Assembly (NCBI GenBank): GCA_001599355.1
Contig: BCGQ01000006.1
Span: 1-64,000 of the forward strand
From: Nakazawaea peltata
Taxonomy: Eukaryota > Ascomycota > Pichiomycetes > Alaninales > Pachysolenaceae
DNA: 64,000 nt
Direction: 5' to 3'
Shown here: positions 18,558 through 26,103 of the stretch, one piece after another
Layout of the letters: each line of letters opens with the position of its first letter
Numbering within the stretch: the first letter of the stretch is position 1
Notes under the pieces: model-generated
Databases searched by the model: none
What the model saw: only the letters and a program-made list of their open reading frames with translations
Told to the model about the DNA's origin: nothing
Translations under genes and position numbers: made by a program

Positions 18558-19448
18558 ATGGCCAGTATAATCGACGGAAAAGTTCATAGCGCCAGCTTAA
18601 GGAAGAGTATCGGTGATCAAATCACCGAAATCAAATCAAAACACTCCGATTTTCAACCTAAATTGATCATCATCCAAGTCGGCGCCAGACCAGATTCTTC
18701 TACCTATGTTCGTATGAAGTTAAAGCTGTGTGAGGAGGTTGGTATTGCTTGTGATTTGCAGAAATACGATGAAGATATCAAACAGGATGAGTTATTGAGT
18801 ATCATCGAGAAGATCAACGCCGATTCTACGGTCCATGGATTGTTAGTTCAGTTGCCTTTGCCTGGTCATTTGGACGAAACTTTGATCACCAACTCTGTTG
18901 CCGTGGAGAAGGATATCGATGGGTTCAGTGAGATGAATATTTGTCGTATTTTCAAGAAGAATGGTGAGCCTCATTACTTGCCATGTACTCCTAAGGGTAT
19001 CTTGCATTTATTGGAGCTGGAAAACGTCACTATTTCGGGTAAAAACGTGGTAGTTTGTGGAAGATCCGATATTGTCGGTGCTCCATTGTCGAAATTATTA
19101 GAGAAAAGAGGTGGAACTGTCACTACAATCCATTCTAAGACCACAGAAGAACAAAAGAAGTTCTTCTGTTCCAATGCCGATGTCATTATTAGTGCCGTTG
19201 GAGTACCAAATTTCATCACCGGAGATATTATCAAACCGGGATCGGTCATTATCGATGTAGGTACCAATTTTGTTCCAGATCTGACTAAGAAATCGGGTCA
19301 AAGAATGTGTGGTGATGTTCTGTTCGACGAATGTAAGCAAGTAGCCTCCAAGATTACCCCAGTTCCAGGAGGAGTCGGTCCAATGACCGTCGTTATGATT
19401 TTAGTCAACGTCTTACAATCTGCTAAAAGAGTCGCCGGGTTGGCCTAG
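18558..19448 (+). CDS. Stand-alone methylene-THF dehydrogenase/cyclohydrolase (FolD domain of Ade3)
   Basis: 296 residues, a complete FolD-type domain that interconverts 5,10-methylene-, methenyl- and 10-formyl-tetrahydrofolate with NADP. The catalytic YVRMK (about residues 50-54), VHGLLVQLPLPGHL, the DIDGF aspartate (about 119), the PCTPKGI loop, the nucleotide site GRSDIVGAPLSKLL and the C-terminal PVPGGVGPMTV are all intact. It is closest to the N-terminal third of yeast C1-THF synthase (ADE3) rather than to MTD1. The protein stops at RVAGLA, exactly where the linker to the synthetase domain would begin. The synthetase follows 331 bp downstream as its own gene. No splice signals join the two. 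Codon use is less biased than in the synthetase gene. Confidence 0.93.
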   Translation: MASIIDGKVHSASLRKSIGDQITEIKSKHSDFQPKLIIIQVGARPDSSTYVRMKLKLCEEVGIACDLQKYDEDIKQDELLSIIEKINADSTVHGLLVQLPLPGHLDETLITNSVAVEKDIDGFSEMNICRIFKKNGEPHYLPCTPKGILHLLELENVTISGKNVVVCGRSDIVGAPLSKLLEKRGGTVTTIHSKTTEEQKKFFCSNADVIISAVGVPNFITGDIIKPGSVIIDVGTNFVPDLTKKSGQRMCGDVLFDECKQVASKITPVPGGVGPMTVVMILVNVLQSAKRVAGLA

Positions 19449-19779
19449 ATGGTCTTCCCTTGTTCAACATCTACATTCATTAAGGTCATTATATATAACC
19501 GGGTTCCATTTGCGACCCCCATCTATCTAAAGCTATTCAACACTAGTCATCTCTTAATCTCCAAATTCGTAATTTGCTCAACACAAGATCCGGACCGGAG
19601 TCAATTTTTTTGGCCGAACAGAGTTAAAAAGGTGTTGACTCCGTTCGTCTAATTTCCTCGATCAACACGCGCAGAGTTAAAAAAATTTTTCAACCTCCCT
19701 CCCACTATAAATTCCACCCAGATCCAACTTGTTAACCACCCCCCAAACCTGAGCATTAAAACACCAATTGATATTCACA
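19449..19779. other. Spacer and promoter between the two ADE3 halves
   Basis: 331 bp with stops in all frames. It holds a minus-oriented copy of the dispersed element (GAGCAAATTACGAATTTG, 19579 to 19562), TATATAA near 19489 and a TATAAATTCC stretch near 19707. It thus has what a separate promoter for the downstream gene needs. Confidence 0.5.
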
Positions 19780-21750
19780 ATGCCACAAGAATTCAAGAGA
19801 TTAAAGTTGAACTTGGTCAAGCCAGTACCAAGCGACTTTGAAATTTCCAGAAACCAAACCCCAAAGCACATCACCGAGGTCGCTAAGGAAGCCGGTATTC
19901 AAGACGAAGAAATCGAACCTTTCGGAGCTTACAAGGCCAAGGTTAAGTTGGAATTGTTGGACAGATTGGCCGACAGAAAGAACGGTAAGTATGTCTTGGT
20001 CACCGGTATCACCCCAACTCCATTGGGAGAGGGAAAATCCACCACCACCGTCGGTTTGGCCCAAGCCCTTGGTGCCTCTTTGAACAAGACCACTTTCGCC
20101 AACGTTAGACAACCTTCTATGGGACCAACCTTCGGTATCAAGGGAGGTGCTGCTGGAGGAGGATTCTCTCAAGTCATTCCTATGGACGAGTTCAACATGC
20201 ACTTGACCGGTGACATCCATGCCATTGGTGCTGCCAACAACTTGCTCGCTGCTGCCCTCGACACCAGAATGTTCCACGAGAAGACTCAATCGGACAAGGC
20301 TCTTTTCAAGAGATTGTGCCCAGTCAACAAGCAAGGTGTTAGAGACGTTCCAAAGGGTTTGATCCCAAGAATCTCCAAATTGGGTTTGCAAGACAAGCCA
20401 ATGGACCAATGGACCGATGAAGAGATCAGAAAATACGTCAGATTGGATATCAACCCTGACACCATCACTTGGAAGAGAGTTGTCGACTGTAACGACAGAT
20501 TCCTTAGAGGTTTGACCGTTGGTCAAGCTCCTACTGAGAAGGGAGCTACCAGAGAGACCGGTTTCGACATCACTGTCGCTTCCGAATGTATGGCTATCTT
20601 GGCTTTGTCCAATTCTTTGGCCGATATGAGAGACAGATTGGGTAAGATGGTTGTTGCTTCTTCTTTTGCCGGTGAGCCAGTCACTTGTGAGGATTTGGGT
20701 TGTGCCGGTGCCTTGACTGCTTTGTTGAAGGATGCTATCAAGCCAAATATCATGCAAACTTTGGAGGGAACTCCAGTCTTTGTTCACGCCGGTCCATTTG
20801 CTAACATTTCCATTGGTGCTTCGTCCGTCTTGGCCGACAAAATGGCTTTGAAATTGGCCGGTACTCCACAAGGTTTGTCCCCAGAGGAAGAGAAGGAACA
20901 AGTAGGTTACGTTGTCACCGAAGCTGGTTTCGATTTCACCATGGGAGGTGAGAGATTCTTGAACATTAAGTGTAGATCTTCTGGTTTAGAGCCAGATGTC
21001 GTAATCATCGTAGCTACTGTAAGAGCTTTGAAGGTTCACGGTGGAGGATCCGAGGTTAAGGCCGGTGCTCCATTGCCATTGGAATACACCACCGAGAACG
21101 TCGAGATGTTGGAGAAGGGTTGTGCTAACTTGGCCAAGCATATCGAGAACGCTAGACAATATGGTGTCGATGTCATCGTTGCTATCAACAGAATGTCCTC
21201 TGACAGTGCTCTGGAACATGAGGTCATCAAGAAGGCTTCCTTGGCTGCCGGTGCCGTCGATGCCATCGTTTCTAACCATTGGGAAGAAGGTGGACAAGGT
21301 GCTATTGACTTGGCCAAGGGTGTCATTGCTTGTGCTAACCGTGAGTACCCAAGCCAAGCTGAGGCTCAACAACAATTCCAATTCTTGTACGGTTTGGAGG
21401 GATCCACCATCGAGGAGAAGATCGCTGCCATTGCCAAGAAGATGTACGGTGCTGGTGAGATCGAATTGTTGCCAGCTGCCCAAGAGAAGGTCAAGGAGTA
21501 CACTCTGCAAGGATTCGACAAGTTGCCAATCTGTATCGCTAAGACTCAATACTCTTTGTCTCACGATGCTCTGTTGAAGGGTGTTCCAACCGGTTTCAAA
21601 TTCCCTATCAGAGACATCAAGGCTTCCATCGGTGCCGGTTACTTGTATGCCTTGGCTGCTGAGATCCAAACTATCCCAGGTTTGCCAACTAAGTGTGGTT
21701 TCATGAACGTTGAGGTCAACGAGAAGGGTGAAATCGACGGTTTATTCTAA
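19780..21750 (+). CDS. Monofunctional formate-tetrahydrofolate ligase (C-terminal domain of Ade3)
   Basis: 656 residues from the ATG at 19780 ([24 protein letters not shown]). An upstream TTG in frame is not a credible start. It makes 10-formyl-THF from formate, THF and ATP for purine synthesis. The P-loop [11 protein letters not shown] (about 80-90), the [19 protein letters not shown] block, the [19 protein letters not shown] block and the C-terminal [17 protein letters not shown] are intact. Sequence and N-terminal motif ([11 protein letters not shown]) identify it as the synthetase half of eukaryotic C1-THF synthase, not a bacterial ligase. Codon use is strongly biased (GGT, TTG, AAG, GCT), implying high expression. 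Only three CTG codons occur, all at positions where homologues have small or polar residues. Confidence 0.95.
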   Translation: MPQEFKRLKLNLVKPVPSDFEISRNQTPKHITEVAKEAGIQDEEIEPFGAYKAKVKLELLDRLADRKNGKYVLVTGITPTPLGEGKSTTTVGLAQALGASLNKTTFANVRQPSMGPTFGIKGGAAGGGFSQVIPMDEFNMHLTGDIHAIGAANNLLAAALDTRMFHEKTQSDKALFKRLCPVNKQGVRDVPKGLIPRISKLGLQDKPMDQWTDEEIRKYVRLDINPDTITWKRVVDCNDRFLRGLTVGQAPTEKGATRETGFDITVASECMAILALSNSLADMRDRLGKMVVASSFAGEPVTCEDLGCAGALTALLKDAIKPNIMQTLEGTPVFVHAGPFANISIGASSVLADKMALKLAGTPQGLSPEEEKEQVGYVVTEAGFDFTMGGERFLNIKCRSSGLEPDVVIIVATVRALKVHGGGSEVKAGAPLPLEYTTENVEMLEKGCANLAKHIENARQYGVDVIVAINRMSSDSALEHEVIKKASLAAGAVDAIVSNHWEEGGQGAIDLAKGVIACANREYPSQAEAQQQFQFLYGLEGSTIEEKIAAIAKKMYGAGEIELLPAAQEKVKEYTLQGFDKLPICIAKTQYSLSHDALLKGVPTGFKFPIRDIKASIGAGYLYALAAEIQTIPGLPTKCGFMNVEVNEKGEIDGLF

Positions 21751-21926
21751 GAGAGACTCTTTATTTTTGTTAGTTTAAGTATTTTACGGGTTATTTAATT
21801 CTTATGTCATGTCGCAGGCTTCTCAACAAGCCTTAATTAGAGAAGAGTGTAGATTAGTAGATGTTTTGTAATCTGATTTTGAATTAAATCTTTAGTGATT
21901 TTCGGGGCTCATAACCTTTCGATACT

Positions 21927-21991
21927 GAGCAAATTACAAATTATTAAGCCCAGCAAATTACGATTTTTAAACATAGCAAATTACGAATTAT
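21927..21991 (+). promoter_or_regulatory. Three tandem GAGCAAATTACGAATTTA elements
   Basis: Copies start at 21927, 21951 and 21974, that is 24 and 23 bp apart, about two helical turns. They read GAGCAAATTACAAATTAT, CAGCAAATTACGATTTTT and TAGCAAATTACGAATTAT. The array lies 80-140 bp before the start at 22070 and after the synthetase gene. It is the cleanest array of the element in the window. Confidence 0.55.
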
Positions 21992-22069
21992 AACATTACG
22001 TCGCGAAACTTAAAAATGACGCGTCACAAACTCAAATCCTATTAATATACGCCGATACTAGACACCACA

Positions 22070-22669
22070 ATGGATGAAAACACACCACTTTCGCCTCAGA
22101 AGCGTAAAATGCATCAAACTCCAGTACCTAAGAAAGTACTGGCCACACCCTTACTGAACCAAGACGCCAATAGCCCCAGTTTAGTGACGCCTTTCAAATC
22201 ACCTAACACAAATAAACTCCCGCCACTCCCAAAAGGGTCCAGTATAGTACTTCCCAAGAGAAGAAAGTTGAGTAATGGACAAACTGCTGCTACACCTACG
22301 AAGGCCGGAACCGTGACACCATCAAAGGGTCGGAGTTTTTCCACTCCACTTCCTAAGAGAATCCCTTCTATAACGGAAACAGCGATTCCAGATTTGACAC
22401 CGCCTGCCAAGGATCCACTTTATGACGTGTCGTTAGATTCTGAAGCTGAATTTGCGACTCTGAATATGACAATGCCGTCATCCCAGGGTTCTCCTGCTAA
22501 GGTTCATAGTAGGATTTTGTTATCTGATGAGGAGGAGCAGACACAAGAACTGCCACAGCAGCCAGATCTTCAGCCAGGCAGTAAGCCAAGTGGCAGGCCA
22601 GGCAGTAAGCCAAATCTTAAGCCAGATCTTAAGCCAGATCTTAAACCAGATCTCCAACCAGACCTTTAG
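22070..22669 (+). CDS. Orphan protein dense in CDK phosphorylation sites
   Basis: 199 residues that I do not recognise. It is disordered and Pro/Lys-rich. It carries at least five full CDK consensus sites (SPQK, TPFK, TPTK, TPSK, SPAK) and several minimal TP/SP sites in the first 150 residues. A basic cluster PKRRKLS (about 62-70) could be a nuclear signal and contains an RxxL. An acidic patch (SDEEEQT) precedes a C-terminal tandem repeat of KPDL/KPNL/QPDL units. The layout recalls cell-cycle regulators such as Sic1, Whi5/Nrm1 or securins, but none of their defining motifs can be seen. The DNA repeat encoding the tail runs past the stop codon. The start is the first ATG after an array of promoter elements. 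Confidence 0.6.
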   Translation: MDENTPLSPQKRKMHQTPVPKKVLATPLLNQDANSPSLVTPFKSPNTNKLPPLPKGSSIVLPKRRKLSNGQTAATPTKAGTVTPSKGRSFSTPLPKRIPSITETAIPDLTPPAKDPLYDVSLDSEAEFATLNMTMPSSQGSPAKVHSRILLSDEEEQTQELPQQPDLQPGSKPSGRPGSKPNLKPDLKPDLKPDLQPDL

Positions 22670-22700
22670 CACGATCTCAATCTCCAACTGGATCTGCTCC
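22561..22700 (+). repeat. 12-bp tandem repeat crossing a stop codon
   Basis: Units of the type CCAGATCTTAAG repeat from about 22561 through the stop of the preceding ORF at 22667-22669 and go on as ATCTCAATCTCCAACTGGATCT. Repeat-length changes here would change the protein tail and stop position. Confidence 0.7.
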
Positions 22701-22782
22701 TAACACTCAATGGCAGGCTGGCTTGCCCTTCCAAATAATGACAGAAATGACTACAAATATTTAACACGACAATAAATATATA

Positions 22783-23655
22783 TTAGCTTCTTGGCACTCT
22801 TCTACTTAAAGTGTAGTGGGTCTTCCAAACGACATCGATCTCGGTCTCTTTGGTCCATCCCAACTGCTTGTTGAACTCATCGTACCACAACTCAACAATA
22901 TCTTTGATATCTTCACCAGCATGCTTCTTTCTCCAGCTGTGGACAGCACTCCAAGTATCCAAGTACTTCAAGTAGTCTCCGATAGTCATCTTCTTACGGA
23001 TGTCCAACTCAGAAGTAGTAGAGTCAAACAATGGGTCGTAAGCCTTGGACTCAGTCTCATGGAAGTCTCTGATCTTCGATAACAAGTAGTCTACGCCATG
23101 CATGCTTACCCTCAAGTGCTCCTTACCAGGTTGCTGCCACATTGGACCACAGTAACGAGGGTCCAAGTAGGTGAAATTCTGGTTGATTTCCTCGGCAATT
23201 GGATCCGTCATGATCACTCCATCAACATAGCTGATGTACAGTAAAGTACCGTTGTCTTTCAAGACTCTAGCCATTTCTCTTAACCAGATGACATGGTTGA
23301 ACCAATGGACACATTCTGCTGCGGTGACAATGTCTACCGAGGCATCAGCAATCCCAATTGGCTTCAAATCTTCACCTGGAGCCACCTTGAATTCAATATT
23401 GTCATATTTATTCAAGCTGGTAGCCAGGTCGACCATAACTTGCGAAAGATCGGTTCCAATAATTTTCTTGACATTTGGGTAGTTGGTGAACTCAAAGGTA
23501 GCCTCTCCAGGTCCACATCCAACATCAACTAACAATTCGACTTCTCTCTCCTTCCCATGGTAACTCATGATCTTCTCAAAGATCGACTTTGGATAAGTAG
23601 GGCGGAACTTGTTATAGTCCAAGGCCCTGAATGTTTTATCTGAATAGACGGACAT
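22783..23655 (-). CDS. SAM-dependent methyltransferase, Tmt1/Crg1 family
   Basis: 290 residues. It is a class I methyltransferase with motif I LVDVGCGPGEATF (about 42-55), an acidic residue at IIGTDLSQVM and a post-motif AAECVHWFN, the signature shared by yeast Tmt1 (trans-aconitate methyltransferase) and Crg1. The C-terminal YLDTWSAVHSWRKKH and VVWKTHYTLSRRV also match that family. S. cerevisiae Tmt1 methylates trans-aconitate and 3-isopropylmalate; the substrate here cannot be assigned. The ATG at 23655 gives the usual N-terminus (YSDKTFRALDYNKFRPTYP). One TAGCAAAATATCAATTTT element lies about 140 bp upstream. Confidence 0.9.
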   Translation of the reverse strand: MSVYSDKTFRALDYNKFRPTYPKSIFEKIMSYHGKEREVELLVDVGCGPGEATFEFTNYPNVKKIIGTDLSQVMVDLATSLNKYDNIEFKVAPGEDLKPIGIADASVDIVTAAECVHWFNHVIWLREMARVLKDNGTLLYISYVDGVIMTDPIAEEINQNFTYLDPRYCGPMWQQPGKEHLRVSMHGVDYLLSKIRDFHETESKAYDPLFDSTTSELDIRKKMTIGDYLKYLDTWSAVHSWRKKHAGEDIKDIVELWYDEFNKQLGWTKETEIDVVWKTHYTLSRRVPRS

Positions 23656-25022
23656 TTTGTGTTTGAGGGTGAGATTGAGCTTTCGAGGGAGAGGTCTGTT
23701 TTCTCTGTATTTATATCTTCAAAGCCATCGGCCAACTCCTTATAATTGCAATTGAAGTTATCTTATCAGAGCCGGTACCGGCTAACCAAAATTAGCAAAA
23801 TATCAATTTTAAAATATCGGGCCGGTCTTGCTATTGTGGAAGGGGTGGCTTGAAGGATGAAAGGGGGAGGGGGAGTTCAATTAGATGACAAATGAGGGGA
23901 TGAGGATAGTTATGAGAGAGGGGAACAGGAGTAGGTTGCCGGAACAGGAGCTGGACTAATAGACGATATCTTTCCCCGGTTTCGGAACTGGTTTTTTAAG
24001 AACTACAATGAAAAGGTTTACATTTAGGGGGTTGAGAGTCACAGGCACCTAGGCATAGTAATTCTTGAACCGCTCTAGAGCAGGATAGCACAGACAATAT
24101 TCACCCTCGAGAGAATAGTGACCATCCAGAGAAAATCAAGGTATAGACCAGATCCTCATAATTCTCATCTTGATTCTTAACAGAATAAGAGATAACAACG
24201 AGCTGAACTTCCTGATTACTTACCCCCAGTGCCATTTATGACACCGTCCTGCTCATCAATCAACTCTCTTTCTATCCCCTGATCGATAGCACTATAAGCC
24301 ACTAAATTTACAGATCCACAAACCTCCCAAAAGCTTCGCTACAATAAGCCATATTCTATAAGCTTCCTACAGTTACTTCATCTCCATGCCCAGAGATTGT
24401 TCTAACCCCCTCAAACAATAACAACCGTTGCTTCCATGCAAAATTCAACGTCTGACTAATCACATGACAAAAGAAATTCTTCGATCAAAATAAAGGGGGT
24501 TCAGAGAAGAATCTGAACTCAAGCAGGGTTCGGGCTGAGTTCTGTCATATTTCCTAAAACAGAAATCTTCGGCCGCGCACCAGCCTTGATAACTAATCAC
24601 AGCGCCACATATCGCAGCAGTATTTCCCAATCGGGAAAAATAGTTGCGTCTTTTTAGCTCACATTTGATGTGCTTAACCCGTGGCGGCGGTAGACAAGTC
24701 CGCTTGAGCCTTCCCAGACTAGTGTCATCCGGACGATATGCAGCAGAACTCGGTTAAACAATAGGAAAAATCGCTCGTAGGGCTTTAACATTAGTAATAG
24801 TGAAGGGGTACGTTCTCAGTGATAGTATGGAGAGGGGGTGCTCTCATATCGAAATTGAAGGAGCCACATCTGTGTAGAATTAGTAATTGTAAATGAGGAT
24901 TAAATGATATAAATAGGAGTTCAATCCACAGTTCCTTTCAGCTCTGTTCAACATCAATCATCAAGATAAATCAATCTACAAAGCAAACAAACAAACAAAC
25001 AAAACAAATAATCACAATTACA
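23656..25022. other. 1.4 kb intergenic region, long promoter of the NmrA-like gene
   Basis: No gene is seen. Towards 25023 there is a typical strong promoter: AGGGG (STRE-like) boxes near 24485, 24807 and 24834, TATAAATA at 24908-24915, and a purine-rich leader with CAAA repeats (24980-25005) ending just before the ATG. Further away are a MADS-type palindrome TTTCCCAATCGGGAAA (24623-24638) and a dispersed-element copy at 23793. Confidence 0.5.
24908..24915 (+). promoter_or_regulatory. TATA box of the NmrA-like reductase gene
   Basis: TATAAATA lies 108 bp before the start codon and is followed by a CA/A-rich leader with AAAC repeats, as in highly expressed yeast genes. Confidence 0.55.
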
Positions 25023-25910
25023 ATGTCTAAGCCATCTGTCGCAGTTTTAGGTACCAACGGTTTCTTGGGTAAGCCAATCCTCGAAAAGTTGACCTCTCCT
25101 GAGTTCTCCAGCAAATTCCAATTGCCAATCATTGCCATCACCAGAGATGCCTCCAAGACCAAGAACACCGATTTGATCGTTTACAAAGAAGCCCAAGCCA
25201 CCGATGAAGAATCCTTGGTTAAGGCTTTGCAAGGTGTCGATGTCTTAGTTAACGTCAGCAATGCCGGTATTGACGGTACCAATATTTTGAAGGCCGCCCT
25301 GAAGGTCGGTGTCAAATTGTACATTCCTTCTCAATTCGGTGTCGACACTCACCTGACCGAGAGAACCCTTCCAGGTGTCTTCACCGGTAAGATCAACCAC
25401 GCCAAGGCTGCTAGAGACTTGGGTCTTAAGACCGTCGAAATCGAAGTCGGTTTCTTCCTGGTCCCAGGCAGTTTGTTATACAATTTCCTCGTCATCCTTG
25501 GTCACAACCAAGAAACCAACACCATCACCTTCGTCGGTGACTCCAACCTTCCAATCCCAGTCACCAAACCTGAAGATGTCGGTAACATTGTCGCCGTGGT
25601 CGCTTCCAAGGACCCATCTCAAATCCCAGACGAAGTCAAGGCTTACTCCGACAAGGTCTCTCCAGAGGAGATCATCAAGAGATACGAGTCCACTCACAAC
25701 ACCACCGTCAAGAGAGTCTACAAGACCGCCGAGGAAGGTTTATCCGAGGCTAAAGCTCTTTACGCCAAGGAGGGTCTCAGATACCAAGACTTCCTCTACT
25801 ACTTGAACGTCATTCAAGGTCAAGGTGTCGGAAAGGGTCTTGTCTTCGAAAAGGACGACAGAGAATTCGTCAACCCTAACGAGTCTCTCTTCAAGTGGGC
25901 CAAATACTAA
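25023..25910 (+). CDS. NmrA-like / isoflavone-reductase-type NAD(P)-binding protein
   Basis: 295 residues. The N-terminal Rossmann motif VAVLGTNGFLGKPI (6-19, GxxGxxG) and the LYIPSQFGVD block (about 99-108) place it in the atypical short-chain dehydrogenase group with PCBER/isoflavone reductases and NmrA regulators. The Lys in GKINHAKAARDLGL sits where the catalytic Lys of the reductases is found. Whether it is an enzyme or a redox sensor cannot be told, and S. cerevisiae has no close counterpart. Codon bias is extreme (GTC, GGT, AAG, TTC), and TATA box, leader and STRE-like boxes suggest strong, possibly stress-induced expression. Confidence 0.8.
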   Translation: MSKPSVAVLGTNGFLGKPILEKLTSPEFSSKFQLPIIAITRDASKTKNTDLIVYKEAQATDEESLVKALQGVDVLVNVSNAGIDGTNILKAALKVGVKLYIPSQFGVDTHLTERTLPGVFTGKINHAKAARDLGLKTVEIEVGFFLVPGSLLYNFLVILGHNQETNTITFVGDSNLPIPVTKPEDVGNIVAVVASKDPSQIPDEVKAYSDKVSPEEIIKRYESTHNTTVKRVYKTAEEGLSEAKALYAKEGLRYQDFLYYLNVIQGQGVGKGLVFEKDDREFVNPNESLFKWAKY

Positions 25911-26033
25911 ACGCCCCTGCCAAAGGGGTTACCCCACCAGCTGTACCCCATTTCCTATTTGGGCATTTTGATTTTTATACACTACCTCATCTCTTAAATA
26001 AAAAAAATAAAATTTTTTTCTTTTTTTAACTAG

Positions 26034-26058
26034 AAAATTTTTCTTCAGTAGTTAAGAA
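26034..26058 (+). promoter_or_regulatory. RRPE-type module before NOC2
   Basis: An A/T-tract ending in AAAATTTTTCTTCA is followed by TAGTTAAGAA, about 46 bp before the start. Almost the same string precedes HAS1 (58798-58822). A CTCATC PAC-like core lies upstream at about 25987. Confidence 0.5.
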
Positions 26059-26103
26059 TTAAGCGCCGTTAGAGACGATTGGAGAGAAGAAGAAGCAGCC
26101 AAG

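Noticed and set aside
19801-20901. 366-codon minus-strand ORF inside the formate-THF ligase gene
   Set aside because: Shadow ORF caused by strong codon bias in the real gene; its composition (Ser/Val/Gln rich) is typical of such antisense frames.
19780-21750. Bacterial origin of the monofunctional formate-THF ligase
   Set aside because: The N-terminal [11 protein letters not shown] block and overall sequence are those of the eukaryotic C1-THF synthase domain, and its missing half is the next gene upstream.
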